A DNA stretch of 64,000 nt, from contig NC_072806.1 in NCBI RefSeq assembly GCF_028583425.1, forward strand, positions 34,518,001 through 34,582,000, read 5' to 3'. This document shows positions 1-12,870 of the stretch, one piece after another. Numbering within the stretch: position 1 is the stretch's first letter; every line of letters begins with the position of its first letter. Position numbers and translations under genes: made by a program. This stretch comes from Eublepharis macularius. Its lineage: Eukaryota; Chordata; Lepidosauria; Squamata; Eublepharidae. The notes below the pieces were generated by a model, which was given only the letters and a program-made list of their open reading frames with translations, was not told the DNA's origin and made no database searches.

Positions 1-973
<973 letters not shown>

Positions 974-1135
974 TCACAGGAGTGGGAAAAAGTAGAGAAA
1001 ACAAAACAAGTCAGTTAAAAGCTATTTCCATGAACTGCAAGACTGTAAAACCCTGGGTATCCTACTCTTAATTGCAAAAAAACAGAACATAGCTTCAAGA
1101 CTGCATGAAAGCAAGCTTAAAAGTGTGTAATTACC

Positions 1136-1365
1136 AGAGAGCCAGTATGGTGTAGTGGGTAAAGAGTTGGAACAGAGTTTGGGACGGCCAGGTTTGAAAC
1201 CTCTCTCTGCCATGGAAGCTTGGCTGGGTGACTTTCGGCCAGTCAAACACACTCAGCCTGGCCTACCTCTCAGGGTTGTTGCGAGGATAAAATGGGGACA
1301 AAGAGAACAATGTAAGCCACTCTGCATCCCCACTGGGAATGAAGATAGGGCATAAATTAATACAT
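1136..1365 (+). repeat. tRNA-derived SINE
   Basis: GAGAGCCAGTATGGTGTAGT head with A-box-like segment, GGTTTGAAACC B-box-like segment, then the GGGTTGTTGCGAGGATAAAA body and a TAAATTAATA tail. Typical squamate tRNA-SINE layout. Confidence 0.75.
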
Positions 1366-1570
1366 ATATACTTAATGAGACCCCGAAGCACAGTGGCAAC
1401 TGGGCACTGAGCAAAATTTCCAATAGTTTGGGAACAGGAGGTGGCCTCAGCGTCTAAATAGCTGCAGCCTCCCCGCCTTCCTAGAGCTGCATGAATGCCA
1501 CAATTAGTACAGAAAACCCGCAAAACGCACTGGGCAGGCGATCTGGTTTTCCGAGAAACTTATTTTTTAA

Positions 1571-1742
1571 AATACTCAAGAGTCCAGCAGCACCTTTAAG
1601 AGTAAGCAACTTTATTGTAGCATAAGCTTTTGAGAACCACAGCTCTCTTCGTCAGATGCCTCTGACGAAGAGAGCTGTGGTTCTCGAAAGCTTATGCTAC
1701 AATAAAGTTGGTTAGTCTTAAAGGTGCTACTGAACTCTTGAC
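1571..1742. repeat. Family A hairpin element
   Basis: Near-perfect inverted arms (AGAGTCCAGCAGCACCTTTA versus its complement near 1720-1740). Flanked by exact 10-bp duplications TATTTTTTAA (1561-1570 and 1743-1752). Confidence 0.75.
1658..1697 (+). ncRNA. Hammerhead-like motif, partly degraded (family A)
   Basis: CTGACGA (1662-1668), extra A, GAGA...TCTC, GAAA (1686-1689), GCTT and ATGC are all present. The upstream stem I strand is GCCT instead of GCAT, leaving one mismatch. The opposite-strand arm has the GAAA guanine changed to A. Confidence 0.3.
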
Positions 1743-2099
1743 TATTTTTTAACGGAAAGACTGACTATAGCCAGGGTCTCTGGGGGTTTCTGGGGGATAG
1801 AATTTTAAAGAGAAAGACAGGAAAGAGACAATGGGACAGCCCTCATCTGTCCTGAGGCAAAGGGGATGGGTCATTCAAGAAGAAGAGCCACACCTTTAAG
1901 CATTTTAACACCTGCTCTCAGATGCTAAGCAGCAAGACAGATGTGAGTACCAAGAGGATGGAGGAAGAGAAACTCCCTCGTGTACGCATACAGAGAATGC
2001 CAGCTAGCAATTAATATTTTGGTGGGGAGGGGGGAAGCAAAAGGAGTTGTATGGTGAATGGGACAGAAATGAAACTCTACTGAGATAAACTGATCACTA

Positions 2100-2325
2100 C
2101 TACACCCTGACCTGGATAGCCCAGGTGAGCCTGATTTTGTCAGCTCTCAGAAGCTAAGCAGAGTCAGCCTTGGTTAGTAATTGGATGGGAGACCTCCAAG
2201 GAAGACTAGGGTTGCAGAGGCAGGCAATGGTAAGCCACCTACGTTAGTCTCTTGCTATGAAAACCCCACCAGGGGTCATCATAAGTCAGCTATGACTTCA
2301 GAGCACTATCCACCACCACTATGAT
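2100..2325 (+). repeat. 5S rRNA-derived SINE
   Basis: CACCCTGACC, AGAAGCTAAGCAGAGTCAG and TGGTTAGTAATTGGATGGGA followed by GACC reproduce most of the 5S rRNA internal promoter (box A, intermediate element, box C). A non-5S body (GGCAGGCAATGGTAAGCCAC) follows. Confidence 0.85.
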
Positions 2326-2666
2326 GGCTCAATGGAAATTCCATATTCATAGGCAGTTTACCATTAAATAGCAGATGGTGACAGGCAATAATGCTGAGGG
2401 GGGAGGTGTGCTTAGCCTCTGCAACCTGCTTCCAAGTGTTGTAGGGTACCTCCCTGACCACCATGGGGAAAGAGGTCACTGGAGTAGATGACCACTTTTC
2501 AGAATCATCGGGGCTCTCTCAAGCACAAATTCCACAGAGGCGTTTCAAAAGCAAAATGGAAGGAAGTCTTGCAGCACCTAAAAACCTACAGGTTTTGTAG
2601 CAGGGGCATTCATGCACTGGAGTCCACTTCATAAGATGCATGAAGTGCCAACCAAGGTCATACTTT

Positions 2667-2815
2667 TTTTTTTGCTGTCAAGTCATAGCTGATTTGTGGT
2701 TTTCAAGACGAGAGACGAACAGAGGTGGTTTGCCATTGCCTGCCTCTGCATAGCAACCCTAGACTTCCTTCCTCTCCCATCCAAGTACTAACTGAGGTTG
2801 ATCCTGTTTACCTTC
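2667..2815 (-). repeat. 5S rRNA-derived SINE, reverse, partial
   Basis: GTCAAGTCATAGCTGATTTG tail, GGTTTGCCATTGCCTGCCTC body, TCTCCCATCCAAGTACTAAC 5S box C complement. Confidence 0.8.
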
Positions 2816-2834
2816 CAAGATTGAATGAGTTCAA

Positions 2835-3068
2835 GGGCCAAACTACAAGTGACGAATGACACAGGCTGGACACTTGTCAGCTTCCCTCAAGTTTTGACGG
2901 GAAATGTAGGCATCCTGGTCTTGCAGCTTGGCTCTCCGACTGCTGTCCAATGGACTTTTCAACTGTCACTTGTCTAACATTCCGTCAAGCTGCCTACATT
3001 TCCCGCCAAAACTTGAGGGAAGCTGACAAGTGTCCAACCTGTGTCATTCGTCACTTGTAGTTTGGCCC
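2835..3068. mobile_element. Long-terminal-inverted-repeat MITE
   Basis: GGGCCAAACTACAAGTGACG at one end and CGTCACTTGTAGTTTGGCCC at the other. Arms extend about 75 bp. No clear target duplication. Confidence 0.7.
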
Positions 3069-3172
3069 CAAGTTAGCCTGGCCCACCCAGGTCAGGGAGG
3101 GGTCATGCTACATGCCACAAAGAAACCCATTTTTAAAGAGCCACAAGATTCCATTTTTATGAAATCTTCAAT

Positions 3173-3832
3173 CAGGGTGGATAAAAATCATTTTTAAAAA
3201 AAATAAAAATAAAAATCAGACTTTGAAAATTTAAATGGGATGTTTTAATAAAATGTTTTTTGAGGAAAAATCTACCTAAAGATAGTTTTCTGTTTAAGAT
3301 ACATTATAGTCCAAAGGCTATTCATCAGGAAATAAGGAGTAGTTTTTAATTATGTTGCATGTGACTGTATATTCATGCAATGTTTAATTTTTTGGGTCAA
3401 TGAATTCCATTAATCCACTCACAACGCCATGCTCTTCCAGAGGTTTCTGTAAGATTATTGGGAAATTTTTCCATCTAGAAGATACGATCACTGATGCTTG
3501 GTTTTACAGTTCTCAAAACTGTGAATTTGTGCCTGCACAGCAGAGATCACATGCCTCTTCTTCACAGCAAAAAGGTTATAAAATAAACATACAGAGTTGA
3601 GAAAATGACCTTAATCCTCCTGTTCCTTTGCAAATCTTTGTACACAGAACCAACCCCCTTACCTCTTAAGTGCTAAGTTTCAAAAAATTCAATGAATAGA
3701 AGATTGTTGGGAGTGGAATAGATCTGCACAAGAAGCTAAGTGTGAGGAGTCTTTATGCAGAAAACCATGATTTAAATCTAGTCTTACTGACTCGTGATTT
3801 ATATCAATTTGATTTAAATCAAATTCATCCTG
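3173..3832. mobile_element. Non-autonomous hAT-type element, 660 bp, AT-rich
   Basis: Ends CAGGGTGGATAAAAATCA and TTAAATCAAATTCATCCTG are imperfect inverted repeats. Flanks TCTTCAAT/TCTTCAAC (3165-3172, 3833-3840) match 7 of 8. No transposase reading frame. Confidence 0.75.
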
Positions 3833-4959
3833 TCTTCAACAGCTTGATAATCAGCTATATTAGATTAACACACTGTACCATACAACCACACAACCATACA
3901 AAACGCTAAACACTGCCTCCTCCGGTGTACATTTATGGATAATATCCTTTATGGCAACCGTACAAATGTTTTGTATCTGTTAAATTCCTGGGATCAAATT
4001 ACAAGTCCGTTTTGGCGTTCTGCAGCCAACCCAGAAAACCAAACGTCTCATGCCCACTGAAGAGGAGAGCCATCGACTGACATCTGCCAGCCCCGAAGGA
4101 GCAGACAGCTGTGCCTCCATCTGTTCCATGCTCTGCTATCTGAAGAGAGCAGCAGTTTGGTGAGGGTGATTTTGGCAAGAAAGCCTCGTGGGCGCTGCAG
4201 CTTCCCAAATGCTTGAAAAGACAGAGAGGGAAGGAGGCCTGTCTAGCAGGTGCAGAGTTGAAGGATGAAAGAGGATGGGGTTCATGGCCTGCAGACCGGG
4301 CTCCTAAGCCCCAAACATCGCGTTTTGCCACAGCAGTGAGTCAGGTGACCCGCACACTCACCGGCTCTTTGTATTCCCCCCGCCCAAGGAAGAAAGCCGG
4401 CAAGAACAACACCGTCAGCTATTGGGCAGAAGATGACCTCAAGAAGGAAACTTTCACATCTCTGTCTGCACCAAGACCCGATGACCAGGAACTCCACCAT
4501 CGGCCCCTCCTGTGAATTCGGAGCATCCTCTTTAAGAAGCCCCAGGTGCAACTGTTACCTCTGCTAGAGGCGCACTACGCACTCTCAGTTACACACTAGC
4601 AGCCTGCAACATGCTAGTAATCAGATTAATTTCACTTGCCAGGTTGGTATTACAAGGGTGACTGGATTAATCACTAACACTCACTGTAAATACTAAATAA
4701 TTTCCATAACTGTAATTGCAAAGTAAAAGTGTTTACATGTGTTTCAGTTTTGCAGGGCAGGTTTCCAGACCTCCGCAAAAGAAAAAAAAATCCCCACATT
4801 TCACAGTTTGGCAAGCGCTAGAAGACTGAGAATAGCTGGATTTGGGCTACAGGGTTAAAGAACTGAACCCCAAGAAGGGCCAGCTAAATCCCAGATTCTA
4901 GGAATGCGAGAAGTTTTTTCCAGACCTCCCTGAGAATAACACTTAACATCACTCGTTGG

Positions 4960-5270
4960 CAGGGCTTTTTTTCTGGGAAAAGAGATGGTGGAACTCAGGA
5001 CCGCACAATGCCATCATTTTGGGTCAGCTGGAACAAGGGGGGAGTTTTTTAAAGTTTAAATCACCCGTGGCGAAAATGGTCACATGGCGAGTGGGCCCAC
5101 CCCCTGATCTCCAGACAGAGGGGAGTTTAGATTGCCCTCCATGCCGCTGCGCGAAGGGCAATCTAAACTCCCCTGTCTGGAGATCAGGGGGCGGGGCCAC
5201 TGGCCATGTGACCATTTTCAAGAGGTGCCAGAACTCTGTTCCACCGCATTCCTGCTGAAAAAAAGCCCTG
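4960..5270. mobile_element. hAT-type MITE, family K copy 1
   Basis: Ends CAGGGCTTTTTTTCTGGG and GAAAAAAAGCCCTG. The long internal inverted repeat contains CTCCAGACAGAGGGGAGTTT. Flanked by CTCGTTGG/CTCCTTGT (6 of 8). CAGGG...CCCTG termini with 8-bp duplications are the hAT signature. Confidence 0.78.
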
Positions 5271-5549
5271 CTCCTTGTGAAATTTCACATGGCCACTGAT
5301 TTTCAATGCTATCGCTCCATCCATAAAAACTAGAAATGTGAATTTTAAGGAAATGTCAAATTCCGTTTCCATCCAGAAACCAGACTGATCCACTAATTCA
5401 CTGCTGCAATTATCGATACCCCTCATCAAGCGCTCCATCCTTTATTTGCCTGTCTCCTTCTATCGTCTTCCAACAGGATGGGAAAACTTTTTTGCTTTAT
5501 TTGGCATTCCCCCGTAACTCTTATTAGCTCTCCTGCTCAGTTGTTTTTA

Positions 5550-5700
5550 TTTTATTTTAATTTATTTTATTGTTTTCAAGACTATATATAAAAACACCGT
5601 TTTAAGGTTTGAAATGTTTTTATGGTTGGATGTCTGCTGCCTTGGGGACCCTGTTTGGATGGAAAGGCAGCACAGAAATGCTTTAAATAAATAAACTGCT
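5550..5700 (+). mobile_element. LINE 3' end (L2-like)
   Basis: GCTGCCTTGGGGACCCTGTT, GGATGGAAAGGCAGCACAGA and a TAAATAAATAAA tail are typical of L2-type 3' ends. Confidence 0.6.
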
Positions 5701-5994
5701 GACTACACCTTGGCTCTGGCCCATAATGAAGACTTTGGCTTCTACGAGAATCGCTTTAGCCAGTCACCCCACCAATCTACTACCACCACCCCACTTAAGT
5801 GTCCGCCTGACATTCTAGATGCCATCACAACTTCATACATTTCCAATCTCATCTCCTAAGGACCAGAAACTTGAAATGGAAGGGGAAGGGGAGAACTGAA
5901 ATACTCAGGATGTTGGTACAAAAGCTAATCTAAAAATGTGGAACACAACCAGCATCAGAAAACACCAAAATTTTGGGGAAAGCTCCTATTTCGC

Positions 5995-6215
5995 TACCTG
6001 CTGCATTTTTAATCTTCCCTGCCTTCCAGGCGTTCAGGGGTGCTTCTGTTCTCCATTCTGTCCTCCAAACCACCCTGCGAGGTAGGATAGGTGGAGAGAC
6101 TGTGGCAGCCCAAGAGCATCCAGTAAGCTTCATGTCAGAGCAGGGACTGGAACCTCGGCCTGCCAGTTCCTAGCCTGACACCATAACCACGACACCACAC
6201 TGGCTATCTACATGC
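5995..6215 (-). repeat. tRNA-derived SINE, reverse
   Basis: CACCCTGCGAGGTAGGATAG body and a GACTGGAACCTCGG B-box complement, ending in CACACTGGCTATC. Confidence 0.65.
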
Positions 6216-6783
6216 CTACATTTAAGCCGTATTGGGGCTGTATCTGCACCAACCCTAACTACAGCTAACCAGGTCCTCCCCGCACCCCAATCCAGGTTTG
6301 CAAACCTTGCTTCAACCCTTGGTTTCAGCCACGGTCAGCATAGGTGCAAATGTGATGCAAGAAATTGGTGGGCCTGTCATATTCTTCTTAAGCATTAATA
6401 ATGAGAACTTCCATGTTTAGAGGTAGTCTACTTCTGAGTGCTGCATGCTGGGGACATATATCAGGGAAGAGCTGCTGCCTTCACGCCCTGCTTCTCTGGA
6501 CCAAAAAATGCGGGGCTACGAAAGCCTTTGGTCTGATCCAGCAGAGCTTGCCTTATGACATGACACGGCTGTAAGAACATAACCTGGATCCAAGCACACC
6601 ACGGGGATCGAACTCCAGGAGTTTATTCAATCATCTCAGGATGTGTCCTCGGGTGCCACGTCCAGAATTCTGAGTTTCCATTATCAACTGCTTAAAATCA
6701 GAATTCACTCACAGCTTGGCCGACAGGCCTCATCCAGCATACAAAAAGCAATTCTGCCCATGAAAGAGACAGGAAGACAATTA

Positions 6784-7125
<342 letters not shown>

Positions 7126-8005
7126 CTATACATCTTTTTTATTAAAAGTTTTATATCATTAAAAACAAATCTAAAAAACTACAATTACACATATACTAAT
7201 AAAACAAAAAAAAACTGATCTACATACAAAAACATACACACTACAGAAAACAATAACAAAAACAATCTAAATGAAAAGGTTTCCGGGTTTCTCCAAAATA
7301 AATATTCGTATCATGTCAAATCTACACTTTCTCTAAGTAATGCTGAACAGCTCTGTTTTTTCTAATGTTAAGCCACCCCATTTATACATCTTGACCCATG
7401 CCAAGAATCACGGTTGTTCCACACTGATGAACCAACAACGGCCACTCCTTTTCCAATAAACTGCCCAACCCTCCTCAGAACCAGTTAGTATTCGGTCACA
7501 CTTGGGCCTGGGGGAAGAGATATTTTCAATTATCATTACTTATATTGGGTATATTGAAATCGTTTTGAAGAAAAGATGGGAAAGATCATCTTTGATCCTG
7601 CCCACCATGAAGGAAATAAGCAGTCTGGAAAAGCTTACATTCGCTTTGCAGTCAAACTTGTTTTGGTCATGAATTCTTATAACAAAGCACTTCCCAACAA
7701 AAAGTCAAGAACCAAAAAGTGCTACTCTGGTGCTGCCAAGAAACAGGGGAGAGAAAGGTGACATTGCTGGGCAACGGCATTCCTTAAGTACCAGGGGATC
7801 AAGGTAGGCAAGACTGCTGGGGGAGGAAAAAAATGCTGTTCCCCACATCAAGAAACAGTCTCGTCAAAGACAGGTGAAATGCAATGGTTAGAGTCAAGAT
7901 GGGATCTGAGGGGCCCCAGTTCTAACACCCACACTGCCACAGAGGTTTGCAGGGTGCCTTTGGGCCAGTTACACACTCTCAGTGTAACCTACCTCACAGG
8001 GTTGT

Positions 8006-8286
8006 TGTAGAAAAGAGCAAGAGTCCAGTTGCACCTATTAGACTAACAAAATTTGTGGTAAGGTTGGAGCTTTCGTGAGTCACAGCTCACTTCTTCAGAT
8101 ATTTGAAGAAGTGAGCGGTGACTCCCAAAAGCTCCAACCCTCCCACAAATTTTGTTAGTCTTAAGAAGCGAGCTGTGACTCACAAAAGCTCTTACTGCAC
8201 CACAAAACTCTGTTAGTCTTCTAGGTGCTACTGGACTCTTGCTCTTTTCTACTGCTACAAACAGACTAACACGGCTACTCATCTTG
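8006..8286. repeat. Family B hairpin element inserted in a SINE
   Basis: Arms GTCCAGTTGCACCTATTAGA and complement, with the characteristic AACAAAATTTGTGG. The right part carries an extra partial arm. CAGGGTTGTT flanks both sides (just before 8010 and near 8300), and the host tRNA-SINE continues after it. Confidence 0.7.
8063..8102 (-). ncRNA. Hammerhead-like core (family B)
   Basis: Minus strand: CTGAAGA (8092-8098), extra A, GTGAG (8086-8090) paired with CTCAC (8075-8079), GAAA (8071-8074), then GCTC. Stem II is a perfect 5 bp. Stem I is not well formed in this copy. Sense to PPM1D intron 1. Confidence 0.35.
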
Positions 8287-9779
8287 AGCTACCTCCATGC
8301 AGGGTTGTTATTGTGAGTTAAAAATAGAGGAGAGAACAATGTAAGCTGCTCTGGTTCTCCACTGGGGAGAAAGGGGAGGGTGTAAATGAAGCGGCTAAGT
8401 GAAAAAGCACACGCAGGAGGCGCAAGAGGTCCCAGGGTCAAGCTAAAGGCTCCCAGTCAGCAGCTCATGGGAAAATCCTTTCTCTACAGCAGCAGCCTAG
8501 TGCTCTGATTTTGGCACAAGGCAGCTCTGTATATTTTAAAAAAACTCCGCCCTCCAGGAAAACACCTCGCTAGACAGCTGCGCTTCTGCAGACACAAAAG
8601 TATCCTGGCAAGCCTGAACAAGGCGCCAAGCAACCTGCTGCGCCTCCCCTGAGCACACCCCAACCACCTGTTTCCCTCTGAGCAGCAGCAACGCTGAGAC
8701 GCTTCGGCGGCTTCCGGAGGAGCACCAAGCAACAACGGCCCAGTCTACCCAGTAGGAAAGAACATGGGCCACACCGGGCAACAGTGCTCAGAAGAGCCGC
8801 ATGCAGCTCCTGAGCCACTGCGTGACTATCACCGGTCTAATCCCGAGCTGGAAAAGTCAAAAACCGTCTCGCAAATCTAATTTGCCAGATCATTTATAGA
8901 CTTTTCCATCTTGAGTGCTGGAGTGCTTGCACTGTCCCCCGGAGAAGTTGTAGGCTGGTGAAGCAAGCAAAATAGGAAGGGGGGGGGAGACAGACAAAGG
9001 TAGTCTTGCACCAGATGCACTGGGAGCAAGCCAAGCCTCGGCAGCTCTGCCAGCCCCGCAGGGGCTCAGCTCACACCTGACTGGCAGTCGCACAGCTGTG
9101 GGAGGGGATGACGGGCCCATGCCCGTCGTCTTCTCCCGTGCTGCCAGCCTCAGCGTGTTGCCAGCACCTCAGGGGCTCATCCCAGTCACTTGGGAGGAGA
9201 AGCCATTCTGGGTGCCAAGCAAATTGGTCTGATGTGTCATCGTTCAGCATGGATAACAGGTGTTAACCAACAGGTGTTGACTACCTCTAATTTCAACCTT
9301 ACTGAGGTGGTAAACCTGTGGCTAGTCTCGGGTTACCAACCTTAATGTGCAGCCTCAAGTTCTACTGGAATGTCAACATCTCCAGATTACAGTTCAGGGG
9401 GCAAACTCTATGGTGTATGATATAATTTAAGAGAAACGGAAGTCCCAGAGTGCCATCACACCTCCAAAGAGCTCCCAGCCCAAACTGCGCCCTCCCCAGG
9501 CACTGTTCCATAAATCTTTTCCAAGTGGTTAAAAGCAAACCCTAGATTGAGCTTTTCTGTTTGTAAGGGGGGGGCCTCACCTGATGGAATGCTTCTCCCT
9601 GTAGATGGAAAGCTAGCATATGAAGCAGAAAGCCGTGCTAGAATCCTTCTCCATGCAATCTAGTTTTCCACATGCAAGGAACTTTGTAGTTGGAGAGGAG
9701 TGTTTGATCTGCAGTCAACTGGCCAGTTTCTGGTAGAGAGCTGCCAATTGCTGAGGTTCTTGTAAAGAATGTCGGACCT

Positions 9780-10265
9780 TCTAATTTATTTACATAATTT
9801 ACAGTCCCCCTTTCTCACTGAGGCTCAAGACAGACCACATGGGGTGAGTCAGTACAGTCAATTGCAAAAACATTTCAATAAACATGTAATACATGCACAT
9901 TTGCAAAGATTTTAAGCAGGCAGAAATCCAATTCAGAGCTGAAGAAACAATGAAAGAGAGAGAGCATAAGCAGTTCTAAGCCTACATATTAAAAAAAAAC
10001 AAAGACTAGCCAGTAGGATCATGCTTACAGTGACAAACAGCACATAGCACCCGGAGCCTGTCTAACGGGGACGGCAGTCTAGAAGTGTAATAAAACAACG
10101 ATGACAACAACGACAACGACAACAATAAAGTCTAAGTCCCTATCCCCTTACTGATGCATCTCTTTGAAACCGTTTCCCTGCAGTACCACCCTCCTATCTG
10201 AATAAAGAGCCCTCCTTGAACATTTCTGATGTTCTAACGTGAGGGTGGCTACTTGGGATATTCCA
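9780..10265 (-). mobile_element. LINE 3' end, reverse, with microsatellite
   Basis: CCTTTCTCACTGAGGCTCAA and CAATTGCAAAAACATTTCAATAAAC-like blocks recur in the copy at 54610-55210. An AACGAC-type microsatellite (10096-10128) interrupts it. Confidence 0.6.
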
Positions 10266-10317
10266 ACATAAATTGATTACAATTATTATTTTTTAAAATT
10301 TTCCCTTTCTTCCAACA

Positions 10318-10348
<31 letters not shown>

Positions 10349-10455
10349 CAACAACAGAACAACGAATCACCCACTCAGAGTGGTTTACAAAGTATGTTGT
10401 TATTGTCAGGGCTTGCCGCGACTGCCGCTGGGCATGGCACTGGGCGGTCTGCTCC

Positions 10456-10463
10456 TGACGTCA
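10456..10463 (+). promoter_or_regulatory. CRE (TGACGTCA) in the LTR U3
   Basis: Full palindromic cAMP-response element about 250 bp upstream of the LTR TATA box. A likely CREB/ATF site if methylation permits. Confidence 0.55.
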
Positions 10464-10705
10464 CAGGGGGGCCAGGGATTCCGCAGGACCCTGCTCTGTG
10501 GAAGGAGAGGCGGTATACATCACCCAGACTCCCTCTCAGTCCACTCGCTGGCCTGCTCAACCTGGCCTGCTTACCCTCTGCATCCTCCTTCATCTCCTCC
10601 TTCCAGAACTCTCCTCCAAGCCTCCACCCTTGCATCCTACTGCTCTCACTCCACATCATCACTCCTCACTCACACCCACCACCTCAGAGCTCTTCCTAGC
10701 CACCT

Positions 10706-10711
10706 TATATA
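10706..10711 (+). promoter_or_regulatory. TATA box in the solo LTR
   Basis: CCTTATATAGGGC, about 300 bp from the LTR start and consistent with a U3/R boundary about 30 bp later. Confidence 0.55.
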
Positions 10712-12870
10712 GGGCTTCCTTTCCCCGCCCCGCCCTCCTTCCAGGCTTGTTCCCTCTCCTGACTTGGCCCAGCTGTGCCTTCCCTCAGGTGTTTCCCTCC
10801 TACCACTAATCCCTTCTTGGCTTCCTTGCCTTGCTGGCAGGGTGGGATTGAATGCGAGCCATCCCCGGCTGAGGTCTCCTTGGCCTTGCTCATGAGGAGC
10901 TGCCCCAGCCGGCTTCTGTGCTGCTGAGCCTGCCTGGCCTTGCTTGCGAGGAGCTGCCCTGGCCAGCTTCTGTGCTGCCTGTTCGTTGATGCCGGGCGGG
11001 GCTACCCATCTCCTCCCCCAGAATGCCTGTGGCAGCTCCACCTGGAGGGGCTTGGCTCCTAGCACCTCCTGAGCCAGGCTGCTGTCCTCTAGCCAGGGTG
11101 TGGCTCTGGGCTGTAGTGGCTGCTTCTCCTCATTGGAAGGTAAGGGCTCTGTTTGGGCTGTTGCTGTGTCCCTATTCCCCCTGCCTTGCCCCTTTTCCTC
11201 TAGCCCGCTTAGCCCCCTCTTTTCCCCCGGGGGGTGGGACTAGCTGGCTTCTCCCTGCTCCCTCCAGCCTTCTGGGGCTTTGGCCTTTCGCCCCTTCCCC
11301 CTGGAGTAGGCAGGTTCTGGCTCTGTTTGCCAGACAGAGCGGTTGAACTGTTGTCTCCCGGCTGCCCCCTGCCGCTGCCTGTCAGCAAGTCCGGGGGCTG
11401 GGCTGCTGACCCCGGACAGTTATTATCCTCACGACAATCACCCTGTGAGGTGGATGGGGCTGAGAGAGCTCTGGAAGAGCTGTGACTGACCCAAGGTCAC
11501 CCAGCTGGCTTCAGGCGAAGGAGTGGGGAATCAAACCTGGTTCTCCAGATTAGAGTCCTGCCACTCTTAACCACTATACCAAACTGGCTCCTGATTTTTT
11601 GTTTCCCAATGGTTGGGACTAAAAGGTTATGATTGGCCCACGTCATATAGCTCAGTGGGGATTTGAACCCAGGTCTTTCATTCATAAGGTCACCGGAGGT
11701 CGGAAGCAACTTGACAGCATGTAACACACACACACACACACTCCCAGCCCTAGTCTGACATTCTAATGACTATGCCACACTGGCTGTTGTGCTGTGAGAA
11801 AGTCTGATGAGACACTCTTGCTTTGCAAATCTGATGCACATCAGTGGACCCACGAAGACCGTATTATTTTTAAAAGATCCACGCTGTGCAAGATTAAAAT
11901 CAACTCATCCTGCCTTAAATATGTTATTAATTTTTTTTATCACACATGCCCTCCCACAGCCCACGCACTCAGAGCAGGTCTGTTTCATCTCTTCCCCCTA
12001 CCCTGCTCCATCCTACCAGATTGTTGGGTCCATTTCCAAAAAGCAGGAATGTGTAGCCACTGCCCCTTGCCAAGAAACACAATACAGAGATCCCTGCCTC
12101 CCTTACACCTCAGCCGCTCGTTCTGGAAACAAGAGCCAAGATCACACTAACTGGTTGTTCCACATATCAGTTATTTAACTATCCTCTACAAGACAGAACA
12201 GATCTGAGAATACAGCCTACTGGTAGTTACAGCCTGGGGACGCCTTCCCCAAATCCACTCATCCTTCACGTAAATATTCCTCGTTTGCCCACCCCTTTTC
12301 TGCCATTCCTATTGTTCTCACTGCTAGGAACACTAAAACATCTAAAATTATTGTGGGAGAGGGGAGAAGGAAAGAGGAGAGGAGAGTTTAAAAGACAGCT
12401 ATCTCCTCCCACCATGGGAAAATACTGAAAACTTCCCTTAAAAAAAATAAAGGCTGGGGGAGTCCAGAGAACAAACACTGCAAGCGGTAGAAAGAAAAAC
12501 AGTGATGTTTAGCCATTATATGCTACCTTTCTAAATCAATAAATGAAATGAGAACGCTGACTGAGAAGGGTAAAGCACCAAACCCCATTACGGACACTGA
12601 CTGTTAGGGAAAGGGAAAAGGTGAGTTTTCATGGGACAGCTATCTAAAAGCCTCCTGCTCCCCCAGAGAGCATTGTCTTTTCTCCCCTGCTTCCCCCTTT
12701 CTGGACCAGCTTCCCCAAACATCTGCATGATGCAGCTTCTCTTAATTCCTTGGCATACCTTGTCAAAGGACACCTTTTCCAGGAACTCCTTAGTCTTCCT
12801 CCTAAGTACGTACAACTGCAATAAAAGCATATTCTTCCTCACCCACCACTTCTCTCTTTTAGATGTGCAC

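Larger units (their letters stand above)
7862..8400 (+). repeat. tRNA-derived SINE split by family B hairpin
   Basis: Left part 7862-8005 (CAATGGTTAGAGTCAAGATG through CTCACAGGGTTGTTG), right part from about 8295 (CAGGGTTGTT...GAGAACAATGTAAGCTGC) to 8400. The hairpin lies between duplicated CAGGGTTGTT. Confidence 0.7.
10404..11418 (+). mobile_element. Solo LTR, 1015 bp
   Basis: Starts TGTCAGGG and ends CCGGACA (TG...CA with inverted TGTC/GACA). Exact 5-bp duplications GTTAT at 10399-10403 and 11419-11423. Contains TGACGTCA (10456-10463) and TATATA (10706-10711), both in order for a promoter on the plus strand. A 50-odd-bp tandem duplication (GAGGAGCTGCCC units) lies near 10880-10980. No internal gag-pol is attached. 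Confidence 0.82.
10321..11593 (-). repeat. tRNA-derived SINE split by a solo LTR
   Basis: Tail (ATC)n at 10322-10347 and CACTCAGAGTGGTTTACAAA on the left. Body CCTGTGAGGTGGATGGGGCT and head TAACCACTATACCAAACTGG on the right. The 1015-bp LTR at 10404-11418 interrupts it. Confidence 0.75.

Noticed and set aside
2100..2225. Possible 5S rRNA gene
   Set aside because: 5S-like segments are mutated, the start is altered and a SINE body replaces the 3' part and terminator.
7576..7761. 61-codon Lys-rich open frame resembling a ribosomal-protein pseudogene
   Set aside because: No alignment to a specific ribosomal protein could be made by eye; kept as unassigned intronic sequence.
10380..11065. Several long open frames on both strands
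   Set aside because: They lie within the GC-rich solo LTR, are low complexity and share no protein motif I recognise.
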